The notes below the pieces were generated by a model. The model had not been told where the DNA came from. It ran no database searches and worked only from the letters and a program-made list of their open reading frames with translations. A program made the translations under genes and the position numbers. A DNA stretch of 64,000 bases from Sanguinoderma infundibulare (taxonomy: Eukaryota; Basidiomycota; Agaricomycetes; Polyporales; Polyporaceae), in assembly GCA_032821775.1 (NCBI GenBank), contig JAVLRN010000007.1:2728001-2792000 (forward strand). Reading direction: 5' to 3'. Positions within the stretch are counted from its first letter, which is position 1. Every line of letters starts with the position of its first letter. Shown one piece after another: positions 9,341 to 22,000 of this stretch.

Positions 9341-10638
9341 ATGGTGGCCGAAGTCGACCCCAACACCCTCACCGCCCTCGAGGCTTGCCTGCTCAACACC
9401 GCGGGTGACGTGCCGCTACACAACAGATTCAGGGCCCTATTCACGCTCAAGTCGCTCAAAAACGACGATGCCGTGAAGGTCATCTCAAAGGGTGGGCCGG
9501 CATTGACGGTGTTCCTCCGGGGAACACTTTAGATCTGACTGCCTTTGTGTTTCTAGGTTTCGCGGATGAGAGCGCACTGCTCAAGCACGAGCTCGCGTAC
9601 TGTCTGGGGCAGATGAAGAACATCTCTGCGCTGCCCGTTCTCGAGTCTGTCCTTGCGGATGAGAACGAGGATCCGATGGTCCGGCACGAGGTCTGTGAGT
9701 CTTGCCGTCCATGTCCCTCCCGTCCACAAGCGTTGACCGACCACCAGGCTGCTGAGGCCCTCGGCGCCATCTCCGAAGTATCCTCAAAAGACGTGCTCAA
9801 GCGTTACCTGAACGACCCCGAGCGCTGTGTGCGCGAGACGTGCGAGATCGCGCTCGCCAAGATCGAGTGGGACAACTCGGAGGAGGGCAAGAAGCACTGG
9901 ACCACGACCGCAAAGTCTGCCGAGCAGTTCGTCGTCCCTTTTCTCTTGTCCTTCGCTCATCGTCTGACGAGTATGATGTTTGTGAAGGACCTATACCTCC
10001 ATCGACCCTGCACCACCAACCTCTCGCCTCCTTGCGGGCAAGGCCGCGCCCGAGGACGCGTCCGAGACGAACATCCTCAAGCTCCGGAATACCCTGAACG
10101 ACAAGAATCTCCCGCTCTTCGATCGATATCGCGCCATGTTCGCGCTCCGGAATATCGGGACGCCTGCAGCGGTCGACGCGCTCGCATCCGGCTTCGGCGA
10201 CGACAGCGCTCTGTTCAAGTGCGTGTCTCTCACCTCTCCCTCCTTCATTCAAGCTGATCGCAGGTGTACAGGCACGAGATCGCATTCGTCTTCGGCCAGC
10301 TCCTCTCTACACATTCCGTGCCCGCTCTCCTCAAGGTGCTCGAAGATGGCCATGAATCCGAGATGGTCCGTCACGAAGCCGCAGAGGCTCTGGGTGGCAT
10401 CGCGACCCCGGACGTCCTCCCTCACCTCAAGGAGTGGATGAAGCGGCCAGACGCACCCCGCGTTGTGCGGGAGAGTTGCCAGATCGCGATCGACATGTGG
10501 GAGGTGCGTAGCTGTCCTTCGTGATGTCTATGCTCGTGGCCTCCTAGCTGACCTGGCCTCCAGTACGAAAACTCTGGCGAATTCCAGTACGCGAACGGTC
10601 TGAACACCGCAGTCACCGAGCAGGCTATCGTGGCGTGA
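9341..10638 (+). CDS. LIA1: deoxyhypusine hydroxylase (HEAT-repeat di-iron enzyme)
   Basis: Hydroxylates deoxyhypusine on eIF5A to hypusine, the last step of eIF5A maturation, in the cytosol. Exons 9341-9491, 9557-9690, 9748-9926, 9988-10218, 10272-10503 and 10564-10638 encode 333 aa. Two halves of HEAT-like repeats each carry two metal-binding His-Glu pairs: [12 protein letters not shown] and [11 protein letters not shown] in the first, [12 protein letters not shown] and [12 protein letters not shown] in the second. All four HE motifs are intact. The second, third and fourth straddle or lie next to splice junctions, which supports the model. The start ATG sits in cccgccATGG. It ends VTEQAIVA. 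It shares a short divergent promoter with mrt4. Confidence 0.95.
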
Positions 10639-10906
10639 CTGTACTTGGAGGTAGATGCGTTCTTGCGATTTATGTATCCTTATCGTCGTCGTCTTGTACG
10701 GATCGCTGAGAAGTTAACCCGCAAATGTACCATCAGCTGTGTTGTACTGGAGCTTCCCGTGAAAACGGTCGCGTCAATCCATCCTGAAGTCATACAAACA
10801 TCCGATTCTATCCATGAGGCTGTACAAGATGGACATACAAACATACATAACACAGGGCATGACGCTCTACTGCATCAGGGTACCGACTCGCGTCTCGGCC
10901 ACGGAC

Positions 10907-11875
10907 CTACTCCGAGTCAAACACCAACGCACGAACCTCGATCGACTCCCGGTGCGGGGCCTCCGCCGGGCTGCTCGCGTCCGCAAACGCAGAGTGCGGC
11001 GTGAGTCGCGCCTTGTCCGTCTCCGAGTCGAAGCACTTGATGAGCGTGACCTCGTCCGGGGTCTGGTTCGCGAGGTGCCACCACTGGTGCTCCGGGTTGT
11101 AGCGCACCGAGTACGTGCTGCCGGTGCGGTGGGGGTAGATGAAGCGGACGGAGACGAGGTCCTTGTGCTCGTCGAGGTACCGCCAGTCCGAGACCGCGAG
11201 CGGCTTGTGCGCGACCGGGTGGTGGATCGGCCGCCAGACGTTGATGATGCGCACGCGCGACTTGAGCAGCCGCTCGGCGTCCGCGGGGAGGTGGTACTTG
11301 ACGCGCTCGACCGAGGCGTTGTACGTCTGATCGATGTGCACGCGCTCCTGCAAAAAAGATGTGAGAACCGTCTCGGGATATGCTCAGAAGGGAGGGGCAC
11401 GCACGACAGGCCCGCGGTTGATCGGTCCCTGCTGAGCGTTCGGGTCGAGCTTACGCCTGTTCACAGGATAAGGACAAGGATCGTCAGTACGCAGAGCAAC
11501 GCACGCATGTTCGCGCGAAACGACGCACCTGAGGGTGTGGTCAAAGATGAACACACGCTTCGCGCCCGCGAACTTCTTGAGCAGCGCCTCGACCTCGGGG
11601 TAGTACACCGCCTTGATGCGCTCCTCGTCGTCGAACGCCGTCTCCGCGCTCGTGTGGCGCACGAACTGGAACCCGTTTTGGTCGAGCGAGAATTCGGCCT
11701 CGCGCCCGCGCGCGTCGTGCACCGTGACCAAGTGCGGGTCCGCTCCGAGGTTGTGCGGCGCCTTGCCCTCGGGCGGCGTCTGCACGTACTGGTACGGCTC
11801 CTCGGTGCCGACGGGTGTGTAGTAGTTGAGCGTCGTGGGGACGTCGTGCGGCGAGAGGACGGCGGCGGTGGCCAT
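10907..11875 (-). CDS. CmcJ/NvfI-type oxidoreductase (2OG-Fe hydroxylase/desaturase), intact copy
   Basis: Family of Fe(II)-dependent hydroxylases and desaturases that includes cephamycin CmcJ, fungal NvfI, AsaB and GA4-desaturase-like proteins; the substrate cannot be predicted. Exons 11875-11529, 11456-11405 and 11347-10907 give 279 aa, a normal length. The N-terminus is MATAAVLSPHDVPTTLNYYT. The core motifs are VFIFDHTLR, GPINRGPV, ERVHIDQTY (HxD metal ligand), SRVRIINVWRPI, SDWRYLDEHKD and NPEHQWWHLANQTPDEVTLI, ending VRALVFDSE. A TATAAA box is about 100 bp upstream. It is convergent with the deoxyhypusine hydroxylase gene. The paralogue at 2088-8075 is broken, so this is the only working copy here. 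Confidence 0.85.
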
Positions 11876-11972
11876 TGCTGTAGATTGCTGGTGACAGGGA
11901 AAAGGGTAGGCGATGCGAGGTGAGGAAAGGTGTTGAACTGGATGCGGAAGCTGATCTTGGACGCACCGAACC

Positions 11973-11978
11973 TTTATA
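11973..11978 (-). promoter_or_regulatory. TATA box of the intact oxidoreductase gene
   Basis: TATAAA on the minus strand, about 100 bp before the ATG at 11875. Position and spacing match the TATAAGTA of the broken paralogue. Confidence 0.5.
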
Positions 11979-12629
11979 CTTCCGTCTGGAAGAGAAGGAG
12001 CTCTCATAAGCCGGTATGCTTGCTCATCCCCGAAGATGCGTTCGCAGGGTTTCTCAGTCATCCGCTGTTGGAGAGACGGCCCCGTGGCCACATTCGGTCT
12101 GCCCGAGCTCGACCTGTAATAGCCACTAACGACATCTGCGGAAAGGATGATGCATGTTTTCTGGAGTCGGGTGTAGTCCAGAGCAAGAGACAGATCCACA
12201 GTCTCAATCTGTCGCCATTCCGAAGACGAGTGACGCAACTTCTTCCTTACATTGGAGCCGATGTTTCGGCATATCTACATGAGCCTCGGATGAGTAAGCA
12301 AGTGCGGTAAATCGAGAGAGCAATCCTACAACGTTCACTCACCAGTATCCGCATGCTAGGGTGTTAATCCACTGCGTTTGGTGACTCATGTAGCGAATCA
12401 ATGCGAGTGTTCGGCGAGCCGCTACCTGAAAGCAGATGCGCGTACATACATGTCGATGTGCAAGCCCGCTCTCACTCAGCTTCAGACTGCGTTGGTCCTC
12501 GATTAGTCAGCCATCGAACCGTTTGGCATACTCAAAACCATGCGCTACAGTCGACACGATTGATGTCCACAACGGACGGCGGCCCCAGGTCCTCGCGTCG
12601 CAACATACCCAACAAACAAACTGGACCTC
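11979..12629. other. intergenic, no gene seen
   Basis: 5' flank of the oxidoreductase gene and 3' flank of the adaptin-binding protein gene. No open frame here has protein-like features. Confidence 0.6.
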
Positions 12630-14654
12630 TCACACACCTCTACCGCCACCGCCTCCCCTTACGGCAGCAGGGACCCATTGCTCCGGTCGTTCACCCCCGA
12701 CGCCTAACCCATACACGAGCCCGAGCGCGACACGAGCGGCCGCACGCCTCCGCTCGTCCTCGTTCTCCATCCCCGCGATCTCGTCTTTCATGCCCTGGAG
12801 TGCACTGAAGACGCGCGAGAGGTCGAACGCAGCAAAGGACTCGTCGCCATCCTCGGAGTCCAGCGATAACTCTATTGACGAGTCCGCAGACGTTGACGGC
12901 TGAGGTAGCGGCCGTGAAACGGTCCCTGGGGTATTCGAAGTGGGGTCCCGCGTCGGGGTGGACTCAGGTTCGGTGAGGGTGGAGGATGTTGGTGGTGAGG
13001 AGAGGGCAGAACCACCAAACAGCTGACGCGATGTTTCGAGGACCTCGGCGCGGGATGGGAGGTCAGGGTCGTCCTCACCATCGCCCAAAGAGCCGTACCC
13101 TTCTACTCCCAGGCTCTCGTCTCCACCAAAATCGGACGCGGCTCCGAGCGAACGATACGACATGCCGGTGTGCATCGGCGTCAGCCTGCCTACGTCGTAG
13201 TTCACCTCAAGCAGCCTGTCGTCGGACAAGCCGCGGGGCTGGAGGTGCGGATGCGAGGACGCCGACACGAAGTCCGCAAAGTCGTCCTCAAACCCGTGCT
13301 CGGACGTGGTCTCGCCGAGATGGTCGTCAGACGCATGCGGAGTGCGAATCGCAGGTGGGGTCATCATGTCCTCCCAACCGTCCGCCGAAGACACAGGCGC
13401 GCTGCTGACCCATATCCGCGCCTCTTCGTCTTCGTCCTCCACTGTCGCTGATGTAGCCGCAGCCCCATCGGCAGGTTGAGCATCGGTTTTCTCTCGGCCA
13501 TATTTGATCCCAGAAGCGGTCTCCTCGTCATCTAGCCACCGCTCTAACTCCTCCATTTCCCGCTGCATACGGCTTTTTCGCGCAGCAGCGGCCGCAGCAG
13601 CGACGCTGTCTTCTTCGTTGGAGGAGGCTGAAGCGGAAGGGTCGGCAATCAGGGCACGGAGACCGTCGTCTCCTTCCTCCTCGAGAGCCCAGCCGATGAG
13701 ATCCCGAGCCCGAGATTTGCGCTTCTTTGTTGCCTCCGACTGGACCAGTGAAGGCCACATTATTGTGCTAAGAGCATCGACGACGCGGGGGAGGCCAGGT
13801 ACACCTGTAAATTAGAACGTGTCAGTCCAGAATTCGGAATTTATGGCCTGTATGGCAGTCGGAAGAGAACGCGGGGGGTACGTACCTGAGTCCTCATCAT
13901 CAGAATGCCTGTCAGCGTCCAGAGTAGGTTTGCGGAGAGACCTGTCCCCTTCGACGAACTCGAACCCATGCGAAGACAAGAATTCGTCAAGCCCCTCATC
14001 ATCTACTGTGAGCTCCGCCGGGTTTGCAACCTCCACACTCCCATCAAACCGCACGGCGAGCGAGACTTCGGGATCATAGTGCTGCACCTTCTGCGCGATC
14101 TCCGGGACATGTTCCTTGTACGGCTATCCCCCGGCATCCACACGCACGGACGCAAGGACCATCAGATACGGGGATACAGCGATACACGGGAGCCCACCGA
14201 GCGCAAATGAACGTCCAGCCAGGGCATCTCGAACAGACTGGGACTCACCTCGCCTGGACCCCAGACGTAGATGATCGCTGGGACGCCGATGGCGTGGTGG
14301 ACCCTGAACTGCTCGAACTCGTGGGTCTCGAAGTGGACGTCCGCGGTGTAGTACCTGTTCGCGATCGTCCACGGGATGATGCTCGTGCTGCTCCCCGCAG
14401 CGGGCTGATGATCGTTGCTCGTCGATACGCCCGTCTGCTGTCCACCGATCGCCGCCGCGGGGTCGCGGATGCGTTCTTCTCCTTCTCCGCCTTGGCTGAG
14501 TGCGGGGAAAGAGGACAGCGCCTGGACACCTGGAGGGTCATTGGGCGCGAGCACGAGAGGCGAGGCGGGACGGGTGCATACGTTCCACGAACTGGTGCGC
14601 ACGAGCGGCGGTGGGCGAGATGACGAGGATCCTGCAGGCCGCTTGGTCAGACAT
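12630..14654 (-). CDS. alpha/gamma-adaptin-binding protein p34 (AAGAB/Irc6) family
   Basis: Probable cytosolic adaptor-complex (AP-1/AP-2) assembly chaperone. Exons 14654-14582, 14529-14249, 14123-13886 and 13804-12630 join in frame to 588 aa. The N-terminal Rab-like fold starts MSDQAACRILVISPTAARAH and continues IIPWTIANRYYTADVHFETH and VPAIIYVWGPGE. After splicing it reads YKEHVPEIAQKVQHYDPEVS, then FLSSHGFEFVEGD and GLPRVVDALSTIMWPSLVQS. This order (IPW...YYTADVH, HGFEFVEG, LxxIMWP) is the p34/AAGAB signature. A long acidic, Ser-rich linker with WEDMMTPP follows. The C-terminal helix LSRVFSALQGMKDEIAGM resembles the conserved AAGAB tail. The final Gly-rich stretch is unusual. The about 125-nt intron between exons 2 and 3 is longer than its neighbours. 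Confidence 0.72.
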
Positions 14655-17600
14655 TCTCGTGGACGGTCGCTGGGTATTGTAGTATTCAGTGCTGGTCTAG
14701 TCGAGCTCTAGAAGTGTGTCTCGCAGCAAACCCGTCAGCTGGCAGTGGTGGGGGTACGACACGGAGGGCGTCGCAGCCGGCTTAGACGTCCCCATGCAGC
14801 CGATCGGCAACTGGCTCCGCTCATGATTCTCGTCCAGACGCCCGCTGCTTGACTTGCTATCTCGTCCACCTCCTCCTCGCCCGCCTACCTGGTGTCCTGT
14901 TGCCAGTCGTCGATTGTCATCAATCAGAGGCTACAGTAGACTACGCAGACCAATACCCTTGTACCTGGCGTTAACGGAGGATTCAAGCTGATTGTAGAGG
15001 CCTGGATGGTTCTGGGTGCAAGGTGCCGTCCACGATCCAGCCTCAGGATCTATCTACATCCTGGCATCAGGTTATCCGCAACCATCCCCGTTCGCGTTCG
15101 CCAAGTCGATGGCACCCTCGCCCAGATGTTAGCGGATGTCATGATTGTGTCCACTGATATGTAGATTCTGTCATTCCCACCGGCCACCCTGAACAAACCT
15201 TGGAGGCTCCTCGACATATTATTATGCTTCATTCCTGTGCGTGCATTTTTGTTCTCAGCTCATGAAACACCGGGCTAATTGCTGGCTTCTTGCCACTAGA
15301 AGTCCCCGACGGCGGAAGATGACAAGACCGGAAACGACCTGCTGCTGTACCTGTGCCGCCCACATAGTACGCCCATCTTTTGTCCAGCATGCCTGGTGTC
15401 CAAAGCCCTCATAACAAAGGCCGATTCTTTTACAGTTATTGCTGCGAGCCTTCTGATGGCCACGCACACTGCCTCGATGGTGGATTGTGTCTCTGTGTTG
15501 GCGCGTACGAGTCTAACTTACGAGCGACCGACGAGATTCCGACACAGCATGGATGACTCGAGGACTCCTATCACCATATTGGAATGCCCGACGCCATAGG
15601 AGCCTCCGAGGAGGCTGCGATCGAACTCATGGAGGCAATTCCGGTTCCGATGGAAAACATCTGGAGAGCAAGCTCGTCCCGCGGCAAGTTCTAGTTTTGC
15701 TGCGCAAACCGGCCCCAGGGCTTGCTGGAGATGTCCATGCCGTGTCGTGTCGTACGTATGACTACTCTCAATTGTAAGCCTCATCTGCTGCGGAGAGTCG
15801 ACAAGGTTCATATCCTGACATACCGTGTATTCGATACGTGTCGGATATGTCGGACACGTCTCTTGTGCTGACGTTCGAACCGGAATCCGAGTACTATTAC
15901 GACGTGTATCCGTCTGCCATCCTACGTACATACCCGAATTGGACCCGCACCTCCCGCCAGACCATCATATTTACGTGCACCGCAACGAGCCAAGTACGGC
16001 AAGCGTTCTCTGAATCGACCCTCCAGGGAAAGGTGGCCCGATGCCATCTCCCATCTCCCCATCGTCCATCGTCCATGGCAGATCGCCCACCAGTCCCCAC
16101 GGGGGGCACCGCAGATTCCCCGCCGTCCCTGCGAGAGCGCGACGACGACCTTCTGGACAGTATCAATCAGGCCACACATACAGTCCATCTAATAGCCAAT
16201 CTCGCCCCACGCACGCGCGCGCCGAACACTGACTGAATGCGCACCGAAAACGAGCATCGGACCAGGATCGCATCTTACGACTTCTTTTCGTCCAGTCCGG
16301 TTTCCATGGACCACGACCACGGAGACAGGCCCACAAGCATGTACCGTACATGTACAGCCTCGCGCTTTCTCCCATCCGTCCACGCCCAAGTGTCCCGCCC
16401 GATAAGTCAAAGAGCACGCCCCAGCAGCGTGGGCGAGAAGAGACGGAAGAGAAGGACGGGGGGTGGGGGGGGGATGCCTGCGTGCGCGTGCCGCGACGTC
16501 TGTTAACGTGCGCGGTACCACCCCCCCGGAACGCTCTGCCTCACGCTCCGCCCACGAATGGGCTGCGACCCCGCCGCCCAACGGGGCAGGTGTCGCGAGA
16601 AGCAGCTGCCCGAAGGAGGGGTGGGGCCTGCCCCGCGATCTACCCTGATCGCCCGCCCACACACACACATGCGAATCTCCTCAATCTCCAAAGCTCGCAT
16701 CTTCGAATTCGGAGCGAGATTGATGGGCCGTGGCCGCCCTCCCGCCCACGCATCTGGGGGCGATTGTGGGGGAAGCCTGCAGGCCGTCGACGTCACCGCC
16801 CGCTGTTAGTAAATGCATGCCAGACGAGCGGCGCGGCCGTGTCTGCTCGAACACCCCGCCGTCGTCGTCGCCGTAAAGCAATGTTCATGACAGTCTGTGC
16901 TGTACTAGTGCGTGTCCCCCGAATCTCGCGAGCACGCTCATTCGTGCGCTCGCTTATGCGCTAGGTAGTTGTGCGAATGAATGCGTTGGCGGCCGGTAAT
17001 GATATGCAGATCTCGAGCCTACATCGCGACTAAACTCCATACGTTCAAGCCGACGGCAGCACTTGTCGATCGACCACGCATCCGAGTCGCATTTGGTCCT
17101 AGGCACGCGTCATGTTCGCGATCGTGTCCAGCACGTCCGCTTTCGGCGTGCGATGAATCTCGTGAGAGTCCGAACGTTCAAGTCGACATTCGGGAGAGCT
17201 CGAGTGAGAGGACTACTATATACATTGCGGCAATTTGATTCGTAGCAACCTTCGCGAACGGGACACAAGCACAGCGACGACACTCGGACACACTACTCGG
17301 GACACTGGTACTCGGACGTGCGGCCGCGGCACGATATCGATCACATACTGGGCACAAGAAGGGGCGAGAATGATAGCGTACATCGTATCGTATGTTGGGA
17401 CTCAGGAAAAAGAACAGGGGAAGCATGGGGTGCGAATAACATTGAAGGGGGTTAAGGATATCAGAACGCGTCGTTGGGGGAAGAAGCGGGCGGAACGTTA
17501 ACACTCGTACAAGAAGTCGAAGAGCGAGAAAACGAGACGCAAAAGCAGCACATCGGATACACGCCCTTCGTTAACGGGCTACACGAAACCAGTCATGAGC

Positions 17601-17688
17601 GAAACAGCACACACGAGCAAGCCTTGGTCCATATGGCAGGGGTCCGTGTGTCATCCTGCCTAGCAACCCATTCGCAAACACGTCCAGG
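14655..17688. other. 3 kb without a supportable gene; possible decayed coding traces
   Basis: Short protein-like stretches occur on the plus strand: one near 15000-15090 reading VQGAVHDPASGSIYILASGY, and a 50-codon Cys-rich frame at 15391-15543. They do not join through credible introns, so no gene is called. 16400-16650 is poly-G/C rich. Upstream promoter elements for the divergent side are not resolved. Confidence 0.4.
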
Positions 17689-18917
17689 TCATCTTCTCGC
17701 GTACTGCCCTCCGTGCTGTACTCCCGGCGCAGCCCAAGGATTCTGGTTGACAGCCGCTTGGGGCGAACTGTCATGCGCGAAGCCGGCATATGGTTGAGGG
17801 GGAGGGGCACCAGGGTAGCCGCCGTGCTGAGCATACATGTTGGGGTCCCCGCTCGCTGGCGGAGGCGGATAGCCTCCGGAAGGTTGAGCGTAGCCGGGAC
17901 TTGTCGGAGGCGGAACGGCCTGAGCGCCTTGCCGGGGAGAGCTTTCGAGGGGCATGGGGGGAGGGACGCCGGGTATAGAGATTGGGGGAGCACCGGGGGG
18001 GATTTGACCTGGACGAGCATGCGGCGACTGGCTAGGTGCGCCAGCCTGAGGCGCGCCAGACGAACCGGACACGGCCGCAGACGTGTTACCGCGGGGTTGG
18101 TTTACGGACGAGGACGCGCGACGGCGCTTACGAGGGTTACCGCGACCTGACGCGTCGCCTGATGGGGGACCATCCTCACTCTCCTCCTGCGCCTCATCGT
18201 CCTTTGTGGCGGAGCCGGAACCGATGGCGAGCCCACCGGGGACGTTGGGCGGGTGCTGCATGGGGACCGAGGTGCGGTTGATGGGGGTGCCGACTGGCAT
18301 GGATGAGGGGAGCTGGCCGTGGGGGGCATTGAGACAAGCCTGGATGAGGTTCTTGCCCTCTGGCTGGGTGACGAGGGGCTGGAGCTTGGCGGTGGTGAAG
18401 GTGTAGACGAGACCGGTCTCGGACACGACAAGAAGGAGGACTTGTGTGCCGGTGAGGGTGGAGAGCTCATACGCCTGGAGGGCGGGACGGGGAGAGGAGA
18501 GGGATGAGGACGGAATAGGCGACGACGAAAGAGGGGAGAGGGACTAACCTTCTTCATGATGCCCGCCTTTCGTTTTGAGAAGGTGATATGACGTCTGGAC
18601 TTGTCCTGGATGAACTCGATCTTGATCTTCCTGCGGCCGGCCTTCTTGTCCGTCTTTGGCTTGTCCTCGTCGTCGTCATCGTCCTGGCCGCTCTCGCCGG
18701 CGTCGGGGTCGTGAACGAAGCCGTCGTCATTGGGGACGGCCTGGTCGAGTTCGTGGCGGGAGCGCTTGTTGGACATGGTGGGGGACGTGATGTCTGCGGG
18801 CATAGACTGGGGGAGCTGGGCGGGCTGGGCGTCGGGGGCGGGGTACTGGGAGGGGTAGGGCGGCGGGATGTGCTGGCTAGGGACGGCTTGGGTGGGCTGG
18901 CCTCTGCGAAAGGCCAT
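17689..18917 (-). CDS. SRF-type MADS-box transcription factor (Mcm1-like)
   Basis: Nuclear DNA-binding factor recognising CArG-type sites; in fungi it partners with mating-type and cell-cycle regulators. Exons 18917-18549 and 18474-17689 encode 384 aa. An acidic region (ESGQDDDDDEDKPKTDKK) precedes the MADS box, GRRKIKIEFIQDKSRRHITF then SKRKAGIMKK, which splices to AYELSTLTGTQVLLLVVSET and GLVYTFTTAKLQPLVTQPEG. The intron lies inside the MADS box. The C-terminal half is Pro/Gly/Gln-rich. I chose the ATG at 18917 (MAFRRGQP) over the in-frame one at 19028, because a TATA box at 19043-19051 would place transcription start downstream of 19028. A basic RKRRR cluster sits in the C-terminal half. 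Confidence 0.92.
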
Positions 18918-19042
18918 GAGCTGGTTAAGAGGACGGGAGGGCTGGGACGAGTTGGGAGGACGAGCACCCCCAATTCGGACGCGTACCGGAAATGGAGAGC
19001 GAGTCTGAGAGGGAAATAAGATTCCCATTTTCGCTCACCCTC

Positions 19043-19051
19043 CATATATAC
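19043..19051 (-). promoter_or_regulatory. TATA box of the MADS-box gene
   Basis: GTATATATG on the minus strand, 126 bp before the chosen ATG. It decides the start choice for the MADS-box gene. Confidence 0.55.
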
Positions 19052-22000
19052 CCATCAAACAAACAACGCCATCGCCGCCCCGGCTTCTCCCGCGTTTCCC
19101 ACGCCACGCCTGCTATCTTATCACCCCTCCCCAGCCATCCCCCAAAGACAGGCCTAGTGCTCGTCCTGGCCGCCAGCTTCTCTGTCATCCCCTCCTTCCT
19201 CGCCTGTCCCACGCACGGCCCTCTCCATCCGCTCGTGACTCTCGCAGCAAGGCACCGCCCCAGATCCAGCTCTAACATGTCCATATCGGGCCACCTTCCA
19301 TCCCGAGCTAGCCGAAGATCGACCTCGTTGCGTCCCGATTAGGAGTCCGCCCAGATCCTTCCGCTCGCGACGCGACGCTGCCCTCTCGCCCGCGCCTGCG
19401 TCTCCAGGCCGTCTCCCCTCCCGCGCGCCGTCTGCGACGGCCACTCGTCGCGCACACGGCTGTTGTCGCGCGCGCGGGCTGTGCGCACGCCGGGAGCGAG
19501 CACCGCGCGGCTGCGGAGGGCCGTGTCTGGCCAGGGAGCGACTCATCACCAATCACGGTGCTATACTTGGCTCCGGTAGTCATAGCCAGCTTCGTTCCGG
19601 ATTCGGCAACTTTCTTTCCTTATGCGCGCTGTGCCAATTTGCGTCCGAGCTTCTCGCCGGGGAGAGCAGGCGGCGAGTCCGAGTCCAAAGTCCAACTGGC
19701 AACTGCCCGCGCCCCACTCCCCTTGGCCGCTGCAGACCCAGAATCTCTGCAGATTCCCCGCCCGCCCCCGCCTCCCAGCCCCGCTGCCCTCCTCGTCTCG
19801 CCGCATGCACATCGCCGTGCGGCGCATACGTGCAGGCACGTTCCCCCTCTGGGCCTCCCGCGGCGCGCGGCTGCAGGAATCGACTCTGTCACCCAACCCA
19901 GGTGCACGACGCGCTAACCTCGGAACGCGATTACTTCACTTACCATATCCGTGCTGACACACCGCATTCCAAACCTCCCCGCCAGTCTTCTCTGCCCCGT
20001 GTCCGATTTGGCCCCGTCTCGTCGTCACTTTGCCCGTCCGACCGCAAACGGTCGACTGCCTCGGACGTCCAGACCCTTGCCGCGTTGGCTCGCTAGGGGA
20101 CATTGGTCATTCAGTCGGAATCCACTCCCCTCACGAGTACCTCTGCACCGACCACGATTCGATCCACGCCCTCCAACACTTCAGCGGTGTGAACACTCGC
20201 GATCGTCTACGACCCGCCGTAGCCCGCTTTATACCCGCTCAAGTGGAACTCCGACTGCTTGCGCTGCTGCCTACCGTGATTCCGTGGGTCCATTTGCGTG
20301 ATACGGCCGTGGACTCCCAGAACTGATCCTGATGATAGCGAGTATAGACGTGCCCATGCCCTTGCCCGCAAAGGGTCAATTGAACCTAGAACAAGCCCGG
20401 AATAATCACCTACTGTGTCTAGCCCTCTCAGACTGCCCTCTTTATCCTTCACACCGCGGCCTTCGTATAAATTCGCCGCCCGTCTCATCCGCGACGCAGT
20501 CGCTACGTCGCTGCGCCTCTCGTCCGCCAAGCTTCGCCGACATTATGTCCGTTGCCTCCCGCGACCCTACGTCCCCCGCCGTTTACGAGATCGCACCGTG
20601 CTAACGCCCCCACCATCCCTCAACAACCACCCTTCTCGCGCAGTGCTCTGGTGACCGTCCTTCGCCCTTCGTCATCCTGGGCTCGGCTCACACACTCGTT
20701 TTGCCGCAGGCCCACCTTGGCTCGAGAGTCCAGATGGTGCAGCACCAGCGAGGACGCTAGATGTGTGCCCCTACGTCATACGTCCGTCTGCCGCCGGCAT
20801 CCAGCTTGCCCACACAGGCAGGCGACGACACCAGCTCCGCGCCGCGCACGGTCGTCCCTCTTCGCCACCGTCCTTTCTCCGCTTGGCCTGGAGGTGGCAT
20901 GCAGCAGCAGAACAGCGGCGGATCGTGACGGGCACTCCGACAAGTCGGACGTACGGAAGAAGCTTGCGCGCAATCGCTCTGAGCACGCAGGCGCGGCAAG
21001 GCCTCGCGCCGTCTGCATTAATTCCCCGCTCCCAGAAGGCTCCTTGAGGCTCCTTGAACTATCGGAGCCTTCGACTTCGCCAATGGCCCTTTCTGGCCGG
21101 CCGTCCCGCCTCCTTGCTACACACGCGGTGGGTTAGAAGGCAGGACCCTGAGTGCGCATTCTTCTCTTCCCCAAACACAATCTTTTTCACCGAGTCGCCG
21201 TTTGCTCGTCCGTGCGAGCGCGACCGTAACGCTACCACGCATATACCAGAGTCTCCTAAGTGCCGGGACGGCCCAGGGACGCCCGGGCGCAGTTATGAAC
21301 TCAGGACGGCCGGGAGCAGTCCTCGTGCGGTCACGTAACTCGCGCTTCGGGAGAAAGCTGCCCACGCCGCCGAAAGCAGAGACCCGACTTCCATTGTCCT
21401 CGCAGACAGCCGCCCGCCAATCGATCTTCCTGCCCGAACACTTTTGGCAGGCGCGTCCTATTGTGTCTCGCTCTTACGGCACCCGCGTTCGCCCTCGCCT
21501 CCGCGCAAATCGCACAAGCTCCAGCCGCCACCCTGCGCTCCCGACCAGCGAACCGCACGAGCGAGACGAGCGAGCCGTGCGTCTCGCCGTGCACCCTCAG
21601 CGATCGTCGACCGTCGTCGCCCTGGTAACTGCCCGCAATGTATCACCGCTTACTTACATCCTCTCCATCCGGCACTCGTCCTTGCCGCGAGCAGCTGCGA
21701 GCCCTTCATTATGGCGCGCTCTATGCCCGGCCAGGGTCTGATGAACACACATTTGCCGGCAGAGGTGTCGCACGGCTACCGTGTGTTCACGTAAGGACGC
21801 GCACACATGCGCGACCGACGGGTCTGGCCGCCACCCACAAGGTGGAGCATATGTCGCATTCGCGAAACATTCGCAGTGGCTACCACATCTTCTCAATTCG
21901 CCGTAAACACTGCACCCGGGCACGCGCGCCCCCGATTGGCGAGGACGACGCTTCGCGCTGATATCATCACGGAATATCGTGAGCTCGTTTGTTCGGACCC

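Noticed and set aside
10814..11923. Long plus-strand open frame (369 codons)
   Set aside because: It is antisense to the intact oxidoreductase gene and reads through its introns; Arg/Val-rich composition is typical of the reverse of GC-rich coding DNA.
15838..16236. Plus-strand open frame reading VLTFEPESEYYYDVYPSAIL
   Set aside because: Looks protein-like for about 45 residues, then low complexity; no start context, exon partners or known relatives.
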